From NCBI RefSeq assembly GCF_036687315.1, contig NZ_CP144683.1:744001-808000 (forward strand): a DNA stretch of 64,000 bases. The letters run 5' to 3'. The translations under genes and the position numbers were made by a program. How positions within the stretch are numbered: the stretch's first letter is position 1; every line of letters begins with the position of its first letter. Below, one piece after another: positions 8,902-18,847 of the stretch. Source of the stretch: Sphingopyxis sp. TUF1 (GTDB lineage Bacteria > Pseudomonadota > Alphaproteobacteria > Sphingomonadales > Sphingomonadaceae). Under the pieces are notes generated by a model. It worked only from the letters and a program-made list of their open reading frames with translations, made no database searches and was not told the origin of the DNA.

Positions 8902-9729
8902 ATGTCCGCATTCGATCGCGACATTCTGGTCCAGGGGCCGTTCGACGACGACACGGTCCGCCTGATGCCCCCGTTTTTCGGCGGCCTTCCCTATCCGCTG
9001 CCGCCCGCGCACTATCATGATACGAGCAATCTGACTTTCACCTACCAGACCGACGGCGACGCGCTGGCCGCACTGCTTCCTCCGCCCTTCCGGCTCGCCG
9101 AGCCGAAGCTGATGATATCGCTCATCAACAACCGCCGCGTCGACTGGCTGGCGGGCGCCGATTACAACCTGCTCGCGGTCAACGTTCCCGTCGTCTTCGA
9201 AGGCACCGGGGGGCCCATCGAAGGGGTCTTCGGGCTGGTCGTGTGGGAAAACAAGACCGCGCCGATCCTGATGGGCCGCGATGTTCAGGGCGTCCCGAAA
9301 CTTTTCGCCAGCATCGACAATCTGCGCGAATTTCCCGCAACCATCCTGTCGGCGAACGCCCATCTCGAAGGATCGCGCTTTGCGCGCGTCATCATGGGGG
9401 TAAGCGAGACGCTGGAAGGCGAAGCGCTCGATGCGATAAAGCGCGATAATGCGACGACCAACTGGTTCGGCTGGCGCCATATCCCCAACGTCGGCGCACC
9501 GGGCGCGGCGCTCAGCCATCCCGTCCTGTTCCCGCAGGAGTTCGAGATTCACGCGGCGCGCGTCGGCAGCGCCAGCATCGAGTGGACCGTTCCCGACTGG
9601 ACGAGCAATCCGACGCAGTGCCGCATCATCGAAGCGCTTGCGAACCTGCCCAATCTGGGCGGCGGCGAAGCGATCTTCATGCATTGCGCGAATATCCTGC
9701 GCGCCGATCTGGCGCATATTCCGCGATAA
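8902..9729 (+). CDS. acetoacetate decarboxylase family protein
   Basis: A 275-residue protein of the acetoacetate decarboxylase superfamily. The Lys of GVPKLFA aligns with the Schiff-base lysine region of the family (GxPK), and the segment GVFGLVVWENK precedes it as expected. True acetoacetate decarboxylases release acetone and CO2; relatives act on other beta-keto acids or are aldolase-like, so the substrate is uncertain. A strong site (AAAGGAG) lies 6 bases before the ATG at 8902. The gene follows the double TetR gene on the same strand with an 87-base gap containing the small inverted repeat CTGACA-N10-TGTCAG (8811-8832), so it may have its own promoter. Confidence 0.85.
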   Translation: MSAFDRDILVQGPFDDDTVRLMPPFFGGLPYPLPPAHYHDTSNLTFTYQTDGDALAALLPPPFRLAEPKLMISLINNRRVDWLAGADYNLLAVNVPVVFEGTGGPIEGVFGLVVWENKTAPILMGRDVQGVPKLFASIDNLREFPATILSANAHLEGSRFARVIMGVSETLEGEALDAIKRDNATTNWFGWRHIPNVGAPGAALSHPVLFPQEFEIHAARVGSASIEWTVPDWTSNPTQCRIIEALANLPNLGGGEAIFMHCANILRADLAHIPR

Positions 9730-9760
9730 AAAAAGGCGGCGGGCTTTTTGGGCCCGCCGC
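9728..9760 (-). terminator. Rho-independent terminator for the SCP2 gene
   Basis: Read on the minus strand there is a 9-bp perfect stem (GCGGCGGGC/GCCCGCCGC) with a 7-base loop, followed at once by seven Ts. It lies about 80 bases after the SCP2-like gene. On the plus strand there is no T run after the stem, so termination is directed at minus-strand transcripts. Confidence 0.8.
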
Positions 9761-9839
9761 ATCGGCACCAGGGAATGGTCAGCCGGAGGAGTTTGGTCAG
9801 CCGGACGGTCAAGCGATCGTCCGGCCAAACCCGTTCGGG

Positions 9840-10163
9840 TCACGCCCGCATTTTCGCGGTGACCGACTGAAACTGCAGCGCGACTGTCATGTCGCCATCG
9901 ACCTTCAGCTTGCCCTGCATGAACGCCATCGCGCCGTTGAGCTTGCCGTCGGCCATCGCCAGAAAATTGGCCAACGACACGCGGATCGTCGCGTCGGCCG
10001 GGCCGTCTTCGTTGTTGATCACATTGTCGCGCCCGTCGAGCATGATGATCCCTTCATCGCCAAAGTCGAGCTTCACCCGCTTGCCCGGAACCAGCGCGCC
10101 CTTTTCGGACATCACGCGCGTTACATCGCCCACATCTGCCAATTTTCCAGCCTCCTTCGCCAT
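9840..10163 (-). CDS. SCP2 sterol-binding domain protein
   Basis: A 107-residue protein made of one SCP2 domain. Recognisable parts are the strand KVKLDFGDEGIIMLDG-like segment, the ATIRVSLANFLAMADG segment and the family signature GAMAFMQGKLKVDGDM. SCP2 domains bind lipids or fatty acyl chains in a hydrophobic tunnel. Single-domain bacterial forms often lie near fatty-acid or steroid degradation genes. It is transcribed alone, with a terminator behind it, and is cytoplasmic since no signal is present. Confidence 0.85.
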   Translation of the reverse strand: MAKEAGKLADVGDVTRVMSEKGALVPGKRVKLDFGDEGIIMLDGRDNVINNEDGPADATIRVSLANFLAMADGKLNGAMAFMQGKLKVDGDMTVALQFQSVTAKMRA

Positions 10164-10248
10164 GTTGCCGACCGACTATCGCACCGCCTTGTAGCGCGAG
10201 TGTTGGCGATCGTGACGATTTGTAACGCCGAAGGGTCGGCAGGTCGCT

Positions 10249-10929
10249 TCACGCGCCCGCGTTGAATTCGGCAACAAGGTCGAAACGGTCGCCGCGGAAC
10301 AATTGCCGGACATGCGTCACGACGCGCCCCGCGCGCCAGGTCGTGCGGTCGAGTTCGAGGCAGGCGGCGCGTGTGCCGAGGCCGAGCTGCGCCGCCTCGC
10401 CCCGCGCCGGCGTTACCGCGCGGATGACGTGGCGCGCCTCGGTCCACGGAATATGGCCGAGCAGCCAGGTGCCTGGCGCCTCGGCCCGGAAGTCGGCATG
10501 TGCGGCATCGGGCACTTCGCCGAGCGCGATGAAGCGCGTTTCGAGGGCGAAGGGTTCGCCCGCCGCAAAATGGACACCCTCGACGCGCAGCGTGGGGCCA
10601 GGGCACAATGGATCGCCATCGGCTTCGATCCGCGTCGTTTTCAGCGCCCAGCGATAGGCCTCACCGCGCGCCGCGATCAGTTCGGCGAGGTCGGGCACCG
10701 TCATCACCGCCGAATGGACGGGCGGGTGCGCCACGAACGTGCCCGCCTTGCGCCGGCGCTCGACCAGTCCCGAGGCCGCGAGTTCGCCGAGCGCCTTGCT
10801 GACCGTCGCGCGCGCGCAACCATAGCGCGCGGCGAGTTCCTGTTCGGTCGGCACACGGTCGCCGGGGCGCCACTCGCCCGAACGGATCGCGGTGGCAATT
10901 TCGTCGCGAATACGCCGCGCGGGGTTCAT
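10249..10929 (-). CDS. hutC: histidine utilisation repressor HutC (GntR family)
   Basis: About 226 residues. An N-terminal GntR winged helix (IRSGEWRPGDRVPTEQELAARYG, then RATVSKALGEL) is followed by a C-terminal UTRA ligand domain, the architecture of HutC, which senses urocanate. The ATG at 10929 overlaps the hutF stop as ATGA; an upstream in-frame ATG at 10950 would overlap hutF more. It is translated with hutF, on the strand opposite hutIHGU. The perfect palindrome at 12289-12306 between the two arms is its probable operator. Confidence 0.92.
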   Translation of the reverse strand: MNPARRIRDEIATAIRSGEWRPGDRVPTEQELAARYGCARATVSKALGELAASGLVERRRKAGTFVAHPPVHSAVMTVPDLAELIAARGEAYRWALKTTRIEADGDPLCPGPTLRVEGVHFAAGEPFALETRFIALGEVPDAAHADFRAEAPGTWLLGHIPWTEARHVIRAVTPARGEAAQLGLGTRAACLELDRTTWRAGRVVTHVRQLFRGDRFDLVAEFNAGA

Positions 10930-12278
10930 GCGAGCAGCCGGTCGAGACAAGCGCGATAGGCAGCGGCGATGGCGTCGGCGGCAAGATGGCGTCCCTTCTC
11001 AACGCGCTTTTCGCCCGCGCGCCACACGCAATCGATCGCCCCGCCGCGCGCGGCGAAGATCCAGCGGTCGAGCAGGGTCGCATCGTCGGCTCCGGCGAAG
11101 GAAGAATGGTCGAGGTCGAGCGACACGATGTCGGCGGCATGGCCGGCCGTGAGCCCCGGGGACACGCCCAGCGCCTGCGCACCGCCGACGATCGCGCGGC
11201 CGAACAGGTTGGCACCGACGAAGGGCGCGGCGTCATTCGCCAGCAGCGCCCGCGCGCGCTGCGCCAGCCGCTGCGAATATTCGAGCGCGCGCAATTCGCC
11301 CGCCGCGTCGATCAATATATTGCTGTCGGTGCCAACCCCGAAACGGCCACCCGCCGTCAGATAATCGACCGCCGGAAAGATGCCGTCGCCGAGGTTGGCT
11401 TCGGTGACCGGGCACAGCCCCGCCACCGCGCCGCTCGCCGCGAGGTGCTGGGCTTCGCTGTCGTCGAGGTGCGTCGAGTGGATCAGGCACCAGCGTTCGT
11501 CGACCCCGGCGTGGTCGAGCAGCCACTCGACCGGCCGCGCGCCGCTCCATGTCACACAGTCGGCGACTTCCTTTTCCTGTTCGGCGGCGTGGATATGGAC
11601 CGGGCCGGTGGGCGACAGCTCCAGCAGCGCCGCCAGTTCATCGGGCGTCACCGCGCGGAGCGAATGCGGCGCAATGCCGATATTGGCATCGCCGACGAGC
11701 TTCGCGCGCGCGGAGTCGAGCAGCGCGGCAAAGCCGTCGAGGTCATTGAGGAAGCGGCGTTGTCCGGCGCTCGGCGGCACGGCGCCGAAATTGCCGTGCG
11801 CGTAAAAGACCGGCAGCAGCGTCAGGCCGATGCCCGTTGCCGCGCTTGCCTCGACAATCGCCGCCGCCATTTCGGCCCTGTCGGCATAGGGTGCGCCCGC
11901 CGGGTCATGGTGGAGATAGTGAAATTCGCCGACGCGGGTGAAGCCGCCCTCGAGCATTTCGGCGTAGGCCTGCGCGGTGATCGCCGCGACATCCTCGGGC
12001 GTCAGCCGGTCGAGGAAGCGATACATGATCTCGCGCCAGCTCCAGAAATTATCGTCGGAGCGGCTGCGGCGTTCGGACAGCCCCGCCATACCCCGCTGAA
12101 AACCGTGGCTGTGGACGTTGCACAGACCAGGAATGCCTGTGCAATGACGCTCGTCGCCGGGCGCCGCATCGACATCGGTTTCAAGCGCAAAAATCTTCCC
12201 GTCCGCGATCTTCAGGCGCACGTGGTGCTGCCACCGATTGCCGATCCACGCGCGTTCGAACCAGAGCGAAGCCATCAT
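10926..12278 (-). CDS. hutF: formimidoylglutamate deiminase HutF
   Basis: A 450-residue amidohydrolase that converts N-formimidoyl-L-glutamate to N-formyl-L-glutamate and ammonia in the two-step branch of histidine breakdown. The metal-binding motif [11 protein letters not shown] is near residue 55. The IHAAEQ and IHSTHLDD histidines and the VGTDSN aspartate complete the site. Two ATGs stand side by side at 12278 and 12275; either is possible. It is the first gene of hutF-hutC and diverges from hutI. The presence of HutF and HutG together defines the Pseudomonas-type pathway rather than the single-step HutG formimidoylglutamase pathway. Confidence 0.95.
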   Translation of the reverse strand: MMASLWFERAWIGNRWQHHVRLKIADGKIFALETDVDAAPGDERHCTGIPGLCNVHSHGFQRGMAGLSERRSRSDDNFWSWREIMYRFLDRLTPEDVAAITAQAYAEMLEGGFTRVGEFHYLHHDPAGAPYADRAEMAAAIVEASAATGIGLTLLPVFYAHGNFGAVPPSAGQRRFLNDLDGFAALLDSARAKLVGDANIGIAPHSLRAVTPDELAALLELSPTGPVHIHAAEQEKEVADCVTWSGARPVEWLLDHAGVDERWCLIHSTHLDDSEAQHLAASGAVAGLCPVTEANLGDGIFPAVDYLTAGGRFGVGTDSNILIDAAGELRALEYSQRLAQRARALLANDAAPFVGANLFGRAIVGGAQALGVSPGLTAGHAADIVSLDLDHSSFAGADDATLLDRWIFAARGGAIDCVWRAGEKRVEKGRHLAADAIAAAYRACLDRLLA

Positions 12279-12288
12279 CCGTCCTCAT

Positions 12289-12306
12289 ATTATGTCTAGA
12301 CATAAT
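12289..12306. promoter_or_regulatory. probable HutC operator, 18-bp perfect palindrome
   Basis: ATTATGTCTAGACATAAT is a perfect 18-base palindrome in the 53-base gap between the hutF start (12278) and the hutI start (12332). Its ATGTCTAGACAT core fits the TGTnTAnACA type of site expected for HutC. Each arm also holds CATAAT, a -10-like hexamer, one per strand. One site can therefore repress both divergent units. Confidence 0.85.
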
Positions 12307-12331
12307 GACGCAGCGGCGCGAGACTGTCCAG

Positions 12332-13516
12332 ATGGAGAGAAGCTGGACGAACGCCCGACTCGCGACAATGGCCGGGGACGACCTCGGCCTGATCGACGAT
12401 GGCGTGGTGGCGGCAAGGGATGGCCGGATCGTCTATGCGGGCGCCGCCGACGGTGCGCCTGCAACGCAAGGTGCGGTGCATGACTGCGGGGGACGGCTGA
12501 TCACCCCCGGCCTGATCGACTGCCACACGCATCTGGTCCACGGCGGCAACCGCGCGAACGAATGGGCGATGCGGCTCGAAGGTGCGAGCTATGAGGAGAT
12601 CGCGCGCGCGGGCGGCGGGATCGTCTCGACGATGCGCGCAACGCGCGACGCGAGCGAGGCCGAACTGGTCGCAAGCGCCCTCCCCCGCCTCGACGCGCTG
12701 ATTGCCGAGGGGGTCACGACGATCGAGATCAAGTCGGGTTACGGCCTCTCGACCGACGATGAATTGAAGATGCTGCGCGCCGCGCGGGCGCTCGGCGAGC
12801 ATCGCGCGATCCGCGTCGAGCCGACCTTCCTCGGCGCGCACGCGCTGCCCCCCGAATATAAGGGCGACAGCGACGCCTATATCGACCTCGTTGTGGCGGA
12901 GATGATTCCCGCCGCTGCGCCGCTCGCCACCGCGGTCGATGCCTTCTGCGAAGGCATCGGCTTTTCGCCAGCGCAATGCGAGCGGGTCTTTGCCGCCGCG
13001 CAGGCACATGGGCTCAAGGTCAAGGTTCACGCCGAGCAACTGTCGGCGCTCCACGGCAGCGCACTCGCGGCGCGGCACGGCGCGCTGTCGGCCGACCATC
13101 TCGAACATGCGACCGACGAGGACGTCCGGTCGATGGCGGAGGCGGGTACGGTCGCGGTGCTCCTCCCCGGCGCCTATTATTTCATGCGCGAGACGAAACT
13201 GCCGCCGGTGAACGCGATGCGCCGCCACGGCGTGCGCATCGCGCTCGCGACCGACAACAACCCCGGCACCTCGCCGACGAGCTCGCTGTTGCTGATGCTC
13301 AACATGGGCGCGACCCTGTTCGGGCTGACGGTGGTCGAGGCGCTGCGCGGCGTGACGGTCAACGCCGCCGCCGCGCTCGGCCTGTCGCACGAGATCGGTA
13401 CGCTCGAAACCGGCAAGGCGTGCGACCTCGCGATCTGGGACGTCGGCGACCCCGCCGAGCTCGTCTATCGCATCGGCTTCAACCCGCTTCACCAACGCAT
13501 CAAGGACGGACGATGA
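12332..13516 (+). CDS. hutI: imidazolonepropionase HutI
   Basis: A 394-residue metal-dependent amidohydrolase that opens 4-imidazolone-5-propanoate to N-formimidoyl-L-glutamate, the third step of histidine degradation. The family motif [10 protein letters not shown] is present, along with KVHAEQLS and the late DNNPGTSPT aspartate region. I start at the ATG of [10 protein letters not shown] (12332), because the earlier in-frame ATG at 12305 lies inside the palindromic operator. It is the first gene of hutIHGU, and its stop overlaps the hutH start as ATGA. Confidence 0.95.
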   Translation: MERSWTNARLATMAGDDLGLIDDGVVAARDGRIVYAGAADGAPATQGAVHDCGGRLITPGLIDCHTHLVHGGNRANEWAMRLEGASYEEIARAGGGIVSTMRATRDASEAELVASALPRLDALIAEGVTTIEIKSGYGLSTDDELKMLRAARALGEHRAIRVEPTFLGAHALPPEYKGDSDAYIDLVVAEMIPAAAPLATAVDAFCEGIGFSPAQCERVFAAAQAHGLKVKVHAEQLSALHGSALAARHGALSADHLEHATDEDVRSMAEAGTVAVLLPGAYYFMRETKLPPVNAMRRHGVRIALATDNNPGTSPTSSLLLMLNMGATLFGLTVVEALRGVTVNAAAALGLSHEIGTLETGKACDLAIWDVGDPAELVYRIGFNPLHQRIKDGR

Positions 13517-15033
13517 TCATCAACGCCGGCGCCATGACGCTCGCCGACTGGCGCGCGATTTACGAAGGCGCCAGCGCCAAGCTGGACGTCGGCGCGTGGG
13601 ATGCGATCGATGCGAGCGCGGCAGCCGTGGCGCGCATCGTCGCCAAGGGCGCGCCCGTCTACGGCATCAACACCGGTTTCGGAAAGCTGGCGAGCGTCCG
13701 GATCGCGAGCGACGATCTGGCGACGCTCCAGCGCAACATCGTGCTTAGCCATGCCGCGGGCACCGGCGCGCCGTCGCCCGTTCCCGTCGTCCGGCTGATG
13801 ATGGCATTGAAGCTCGCGAGCTTTGGCGTCGGCGCATCGGGCGTGCGGCGCGAGACGGTCGCGATGCTCGAAACGATGCTCGCGAAAGGCCTGACCCCTG
13901 TTGTGCCGTCGCAGGGATCGGTCGGTGCGAGCGGCGACCTCGCCCCGCTGTCGCACATGGCTGCGGCGATGATCGGCGTCGGCGAAATCGAGGTCGGCGG
14001 CAAGGCGCTGCCCGCCGCTGAGGCGCTGGCGCAGGCGGGCCTCGCGCCCCTCGACCTCGGCCCGAAGGAAGGGCTCGCCTTACTCAATGGCACGCAGTTT
14101 TCGACCGCCAATGCGCTCGCGGGCCTGTTCCGCGCCGAGACCCTGTTCCAGTCGGCGCTGATCACGGGTGCGCTGTCGACCGAGGCGGCTAAGGGCTCCG
14201 ACGCGCCGTTCGATGCGCGCATCCACGCGCTGCGCGGCCACGCCGGACAGCGCGCGGTCGGCGATGCCCTGCGCGCGCTGATGGCGGGATCGGCGATCCG
14301 CGCGTCGCACGCGGTCGACGATCCGCGTGTACAGGATCCTTACTGCCTGCGTTGTCAGCCGCAGGTGATGGGCGCCGTGCTCGATCTGCTGCGGCAGGCG
14401 GGAACGACACTCGGCGTCGAGGCGAATGGCGTGTCGGACAATCCGCTGATCTTCGCCGACACCGATGAGGCGCTCTCGGGAGGCAATTTCCATGCCGAAC
14501 CCGTCGCCTTTGCCGCCGACATGATCGGATTAGCGCTCTGCGAAATCGGCTCGATTGCCGAGCGCCGCATTGCGATGCTCGTCGATCCGGCGCTGTCGGG
14601 CCTCCCCGCTTTCCTCACCCCGCGCCCCGGGCTCAACTCGGGCTTCATGATCCCGCAGGTCACCGCCGCCGCGCTGGTCAGCGAAAACAAGCAGCGCGCC
14701 TATCCTGCGAGCGTCGATTCGATCCCGACCAGCGCCAATCAGGAAGACCATGTGTCGATGGCCGCGCATGGCGCGCGCCGCCTGCTCGACATGGCCGACA
14801 ACGCCAGCGCGGTGATCGGCATCGAGCTGCTCGCGGCGTGCCAGGGCATCGACTTCCACGCCCCGCTCAAATCAAGCGACGCGCTGGAGGCCGCGCACCA
14901 GCATCTCCGCGCCGCCGTTCCGACGCTTGAGGACGACCGGCATTTCCATCCCGACATGGAAGCCGCGACCGCGCTGATCCATTCGGGCAGCCTGGTTGCC
15001 GCGGTTCCCGCCAGCCTGCCGGGCGTCGGCTGA
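13513..15033 (+). CDS. hutH: histidine ammonia-lyase HutH
   Basis: A 506-residue lyase that removes ammonia from L-histidine to give urocanate. The Ala139-Ser140-Gly141 triad in [13 protein letters not shown] cyclises to the MIO electrophile that defines the family, and [10 protein letters not shown] near residue 55 is the other strong signature. The length matches family members (about 505-510). The start overlaps the hutI stop by 4 bases, and the stop shares one base with the hutG ATG (TGATG), so translation across the operon is likely coupled. Confidence 0.97.
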   Translation: MIINAGAMTLADWRAIYEGASAKLDVGAWDAIDASAAAVARIVAKGAPVYGINTGFGKLASVRIASDDLATLQRNIVLSHAAGTGAPSPVPVVRLMMALKLASFGVGASGVRRETVAMLETMLAKGLTPVVPSQGSVGASGDLAPLSHMAAAMIGVGEIEVGGKALPAAEALAQAGLAPLDLGPKEGLALLNGTQFSTANALAGLFRAETLFQSALITGALSTEAAKGSDAPFDARIHALRGHAGQRAVGDALRALMAGSAIRASHAVDDPRVQDPYCLRCQPQVMGAVLDLLRQAGTTLGVEANGVSDNPLIFADTDEALSGGNFHAEPVAFAADMIGLALCEIGSIAERRIAMLVDPALSGLPAFLTPRPGLNSGFMIPQVTAAALVSENKQRAYPASVDSIPTSANQEDHVSMAAHGARRLLDMADNASAVIGIELLAACQGIDFHAPLKSSDALEAAHQHLRAAVPTLEDDRHFHPDMEAATALIHSGSLVAAVPASLPGVG

Positions 15034-15836
15034 TGGACTGGCTGCGCGTCCACCGCGGCGACGCGCCGCTCGTCATCGCCTTCCCGCACGGCGGCACAGG
15101 TCTTGCGGGGCTCGACGAGCAGTTCGTGTCGCCCTGGCACGCGCAGATCGACACCGACTGGTGGATCGCTGACCTCTACGCCTTCGCCGCCGACATGGGA
15201 GCGACGCTGGTGGCGACCGACATCTCGCGCAGCGTGATCGACATGAACCGCGACCCGTCGGGCGCCTCGCTCTATCCCGGACAGGCGACGACCGAGCTGT
15301 GCCCGACGACGACCTTCGATGGTGAGCCGCTTTACCGTTTCGACCCGCCCGACGAGGCCGAGATCGTGCAGCGGCTCAACCTCTATCACCGCCCCTATCA
15401 CGACACGCTGACCGCCGAACTCGACCGGCTGCGGGCGGCGCATGGCAAGGTCGTCCTTTACGACGCGCATTCGATCCGCAGCCATGTCCCGCGCCTGATC
15501 GACGGCGAATTGCCGCAATTCAACATCGGCACCAATGGCGGCGCGACCGCGGCCCCCGAACTCGAAACGATTGTCGCGAATATCTGCGCCGCGAGCGGCC
15601 ACAGCCATGTCGTCAACGGCCGCTTTAAGGGCGGCTGGACGACGCGCCATTACGGCCGCCCCGACGATGGCGTTCACGCGATCCAGATGGAACTCGCGCA
15701 GCGCGGTTATATGGCCGAACCCGACGCGATCACCCACGCCAACTGGCCCTCCCCCCTCGACCTCCATACCGCGATCCGGCCCGTGCTGGAGCAAGTGATC
15801 GCTGCGACCCTCGATTTTGCGAAAGGACGTTCATGA
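15033..15836 (+). CDS. hutG: N-formylglutamate deformylase HutG
   Basis: A 267-residue N-formylglutamate amidohydrolase, yielding glutamate and formate as the last step of the HutF branch. Features seen are [10 protein letters not shown] near the start, the LYDAHSIRS segment, [10 protein letters not shown] and [14 protein letters not shown], all typical of this zinc hydrolase. Formate released here could enter one-carbon metabolism, but nothing in the local context shows that. It is tightly packed between hutH and hutU, with overlapping start and stop codons at both ends. Confidence 0.95.
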   Translation: MDWLRVHRGDAPLVIAFPHGGTGLAGLDEQFVSPWHAQIDTDWWIADLYAFAADMGATLVATDISRSVIDMNRDPSGASLYPGQATTELCPTTTFDGEPLYRFDPPDEAEIVQRLNLYHRPYHDTLTAELDRLRAAHGKVVLYDAHSIRSHVPRLIDGELPQFNIGTNGGATAAPELETIVANICAASGHSHVVNGRFKGGWTTRHYGRPDDGVHAIQMELAQRGYMAEPDAITHANWPSPLDLHTAIRPVLEQVIAATLDFAKGRS

Positions 15837-17494
15837 CTCGTCTCGACAACGGCCGTGTGATCCGGCCGGCGACCGGCCCCCAAATCACCGCAAGGAGCTG
15901 GCTCACCGAAGCGCCGATGCGGATGCTGATGAACAACCTGCACCCCGATGTCGCCGAGGCGCCGCACGAGCTGGTCGTTTACGGCGGCATCGGCCGAGCG
16001 GCGCGCGACTGGGAAAGCTATGACCGGATCGTCGAGACGCTGAAGCGGCTGGAGAATGACGAAACCTTGCTCATCCAGTCGGGCAAGCCGGTCGGCGTGT
16101 TCCGGACCCACGAGAACGCCCCGCGCGTGCTGCTCGCCAATTCGAACCTCGTCCCCCAATGGGCGAATTGGGATCATTTCCATGAGCTCGATAAAAAGGG
16201 CCTCATGATGTACGGTCAGATGACCGCGGGCAGCTGGATCTATATCGGCAGCCAGGGCATCGTTCAGGGTACCTACGAAACCTTCGTCGAAATGGGCCGC
16301 CAGCATTATGGCGGCGACCTCAAGGGCCGCTGGCTGCTCACCGCCGGGCTCGGCGGCATGGGCGGCGCGCAGCCGCTCGCAGCGGTGATGGCTGGTGCAA
16401 GCTGTCTCGCGATCGAGTGCCAGCCGAGCCGTATCGAAATGCGCCTGCGCACCGGCTATCTCGACAGGCAGGCGGGCAGCATCGACGAGGCGCTGGCGAT
16501 GATCGAAGCGAGTCATGCGCAAGGAAAGCCGGTATCGGTCGGCCTGCTCAGCAACGCCGCCGAGATCCTGCCCGAAATGGTCGGCCGCGGCATCCGCCCC
16601 GACCTGCTCACCGATCAGACCTCGGCGCACGACCCGGTGAACGGCTACCTCCCCGCCGGCTGGACCCTCGATCAATGGTTTGCGAAGCGTGAGAGCGATC
16701 CCGCTGCGGTCGCTAGAGCCGCCAAGACATCGATGGCGGTGCATGTCCGGGCGATGCTCGATATGCAGGCGTCGGGCGTACCGACGACTGATTATGGCAA
16801 TAATATCCGTCAGATGGCGAAGGATGAGGGCGTCGAAAACGCTTTCGACTTTCCGGGCTTCGTCCCCGCCTATGTCCGCCCGCTCTTCTGCCGCGGCATC
16901 GGCCCGTTCCGCTGGGCGGCGCTGTCGGGCGATCCCGAGGATATTTACAAGACCGATGCCAAAGTGAAGGAGCTGCTTCCCGACAATGCGCACTTGCACA
17001 ACTGGCTCGACATGGCGCGCGAGCGCATTCGGTTCCAGGGCCTGCCAGCGCGGATTTGCTGGGTCGGGCTCGGCGACCGCCATCGGCTCGGCCTTGCGTT
17101 CAACGAGATGGTCGCGTCGGGCGAGCTGCAAGCCCCCCTCGTGATCGGCCGCGACCATCTCGATTCGGGATCGGTCGCCTCGCCGAACCGCGAGACCGAG
17201 GCGATGCGCGACGGGTCGGACGCCGTTTCGGATTGGCCGCTCCTCAACGCGCTGCTCAACACCGCGTCTGGCGCAACCTGGGTGTCGCTCCACCATGGCG
17301 GCGGCGTCGGGATGGGTTATTCGCAGCACGCCGGCATGGTGATCGTCGCCGACGGCACGCCCGAAGCGGCAAAGCGGATCGAGCGCGCGCTGTGGAACGA
17401 TCCAGGTACGGGCGTGATGCGTCACGCCGATGCGGGCTATCCCGACGCAATCGCCTGCGCGCGCGACATGGGCCTCGACCTTCCGGGCATCTGA
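15833..17494 (+). CDS. hutU: urocanate hydratase HutU
   Basis: A 553-residue NAD-dependent hydratase that converts urocanate to 4-imidazolone-5-propanoate, the second step of the pathway. It shows the N-terminal region [14 protein letters not shown], the NAD-binding glycine run [12 protein letters not shown], the DQTSAHDP motif and the conserved cysteine region [12 protein letters not shown]. Length matches the family. The ATG overlaps the hutG stop (ATGA). A long hairpin repeat at 17511-17603 follows 17 bases after its stop and may protect or end the transcript. Confidence 0.97.
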   Translation: MTRLDNGRVIRPATGPQITARSWLTEAPMRMLMNNLHPDVAEAPHELVVYGGIGRAARDWESYDRIVETLKRLENDETLLIQSGKPVGVFRTHENAPRVLLANSNLVPQWANWDHFHELDKKGLMMYGQMTAGSWIYIGSQGIVQGTYETFVEMGRQHYGGDLKGRWLLTAGLGGMGGAQPLAAVMAGASCLAIECQPSRIEMRLRTGYLDRQAGSIDEALAMIEASHAQGKPVSVGLLSNAAEILPEMVGRGIRPDLLTDQTSAHDPVNGYLPAGWTLDQWFAKRESDPAAVARAAKTSMAVHVRAMLDMQASGVPTTDYGNNIRQMAKDEGVENAFDFPGFVPAYVRPLFCRGIGPFRWAALSGDPEDIYKTDAKVKELLPDNAHLHNWLDMARERIRFQGLPARICWVGLGDRHRLGLAFNEMVASGELQAPLVIGRDHLDSGSVASPNRETEAMRDGSDAVSDWPLLNALLNTASGATWVSLHHGGGVGMGYSQHAGMVIVADGTPEAAKRIERALWNDPGTGVMRHADAGYPDAIACARDMGLDLPGI

Positions 17495-17510
17495 CTCACA
17501 TCGCTATACT

Positions 17511-17603
17511 CAATCCGCTCGTGCTGAGCTTGTCGAAGCACCGTTTTTCCGCAACGCTGAAAGAAAAGGGCGGCCCTTCGACAAGCTCAGGGCGAACGGA
17601 TTG
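17511..17603. repeat. palindromic repeat, GAGCTTGTCGAAG family
   Basis: Two arms of 32 bases (17511-17542 and 17572-17603) pair in opposite orientation with few mismatches. The arms carry GCTGAGCTTGTCGAAG and its complement, and the outer ends are CAATCCG and CGGATTG. It is similar in style to the elements at 38545-38635 and 40197-40293. It may act as a stem-loop after hutU. Confidence 0.75.
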
Positions 17604-17683
17604 AAAGGGGCGCGATAGGGCTTGGCGCCCAAAACTTCGCATCCTAAGGCTGTCCCCAACGATCAGGGGAGAGCCAGAGGCCG

Positions 17684-18847
17684 ATGTCCGAAGTTCAGCC
17701 GCAAAGTTACCCCGAAATCCGCGAGGCGGTGCGCCGCCTGTGCGCGGATTTTCCCGGCGAATATTGGCAAAGGCTCGACCGCGACCGCATCTATCCGACC
17801 GAGTTCGTGCGCACGCTGACCGAAGCGGGCTTCCTGTCGGTGCTCATTCCCGAACAATATGGCGGCTCGGGGCTTGGCCTCGGCGCCGCGACCGCGGTGC
17901 TCGAGGAAATCCACCGGTCGGGCTGCAACGGCGGCGCGTGCCATGCGCAAATGTATACGATGGGGACGCTGCTGAAACATGGGTCGGAGGCGCAGAAACA
18001 ATCCTACCTGCCCGCGATCGCGGCCGGCGACCTCCGCCTGCAGGCGTTCGGCGTCACCGAACCGACCGCGGGCACCGATACCACGCGCATCCGCACCTTC
18101 GCAAAACGGGTCGGCGACAAATATGTCGTCAACGGGCAGAAAATCTGGATCAGCCGCGCCGAACATTCGGACCTGATGATCCTGCTGTGCCGCACCACGC
18201 CGCGCGACGAATGCGCCAAGCCCTCGGACGGGATGAGCGTGCTGCTCGTCGACATGCGCGACGCGGTGGGCAAGGGTCTGACCGTCCGCCCGGTGCGAAC
18301 GATGCTCAACCATGCGACGACCGAGCTGTTCTTCGACGATCTCGAAGTCCCCGCGGCAAACCTGGTCGGCGAAGAGGGGAAGGGTTTCCGCTACATCCTC
18401 TCGGGCATGAACGCCGAACGCATCCTCATTGCGTCCGAATGCATCGGCGACGGCCGCTTCTTCGTCGACCGCGCGGCCGCCTATGCCAAGGACCGTTCGG
18501 TCTTCGGCCGCGCGATCGGCGAGAATCAGGGCGTCCAGTTCCCGATCGCACGCGCCTGGGTCCAGATCGCCGCCGCCGCCGAGATGGTCGACAAGGCGGC
18601 GCGGCTGTTCGATGCGGGCGCCGACTGCGGGACCGAGGCGAATATGGCGAAGATGCTGGCGTCCGAAGCAAGCTGGTACGCCGCCGACATGTGCGTCCAG
18701 ACGCACGGCGGCTTCGGCTTTGCCGAGGAATATGACATAGAGCGCAAGTTTCGCGAAACGCGCCTCTATCAGGTCGCGCCGATCAGCACGAATTTGATCC
18801 TCAGCCATGTCGCGACGCACGCGCTCGGCCTGCCCAAGAGCTTCTGA
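17684..18847 (+). CDS. acyl-CoA dehydrogenase family protein
   Basis: A 387-residue flavoenzyme of the acyl-CoA dehydrogenase family, which introduces a trans-2,3 double bond into an acyl-CoA. The FAD-binding segment LQAFGVTEPTAGTDTTRI and the later signature EENMA-like region (YDIERKFRETRLYQVAPI) are in the expected places, with GENQGVQFPIARA before them. The chain-length class cannot be assigned. The stop shares a base with the start of the MaoC-like gene, so the pair is co-translated and may act in sequence as dehydrogenation then hydration. Confidence 0.9.
   Translation: MSEVQPQSYPEIREAVRRLCADFPGEYWQRLDRDRIYPTEFVRTLTEAGFLSVLIPEQYGGSGLGLGAATAVLEEIHRSGCNGGACHAQMYTMGTLLKHGSEAQKQSYLPAIAAGDLRLQAFGVTEPTAGTDTTRIRTFAKRVGDKYVVNGQKIWISRAEHSDLMILLCRTTPRDECAKPSDGMSVLLVDMRDAVGKGLTVRPVRTMLNHATTELFFDDLEVPAANLVGEEGKGFRYILSGMNAERILIASECIGDGRFFVDRAAAYAKDRSVFGRAIGENQGVQFPIARAWVQIAAAAEMVDKAARLFDAGADCGTEANMAKMLASEASWYAADMCVQTHGGFGFAEEYDIERKFRETRLYQVAPISTNLILSHVATHALGLPKSF

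Noticed and set aside
7411..9843. Open frame of 810 codons on the minus strand opposite the TetR and decarboxylase-family genes
   Set aside because: It runs across two well-supported plus-strand genes and their gap; no domain or ribosome site was seen.
12305..12331. Upstream start of hutI at 12305
   Set aside because: The ATG is the edge of the perfect palindrome at 12289-12306, and the protein family start matches [10 protein letters not shown] at 12332.
15707..17425. Open frame of 572 codons on the minus strand opposite hutU
   Set aside because: Antisense of a clearly identified gene in GC-rich DNA, with no recognisable motifs.
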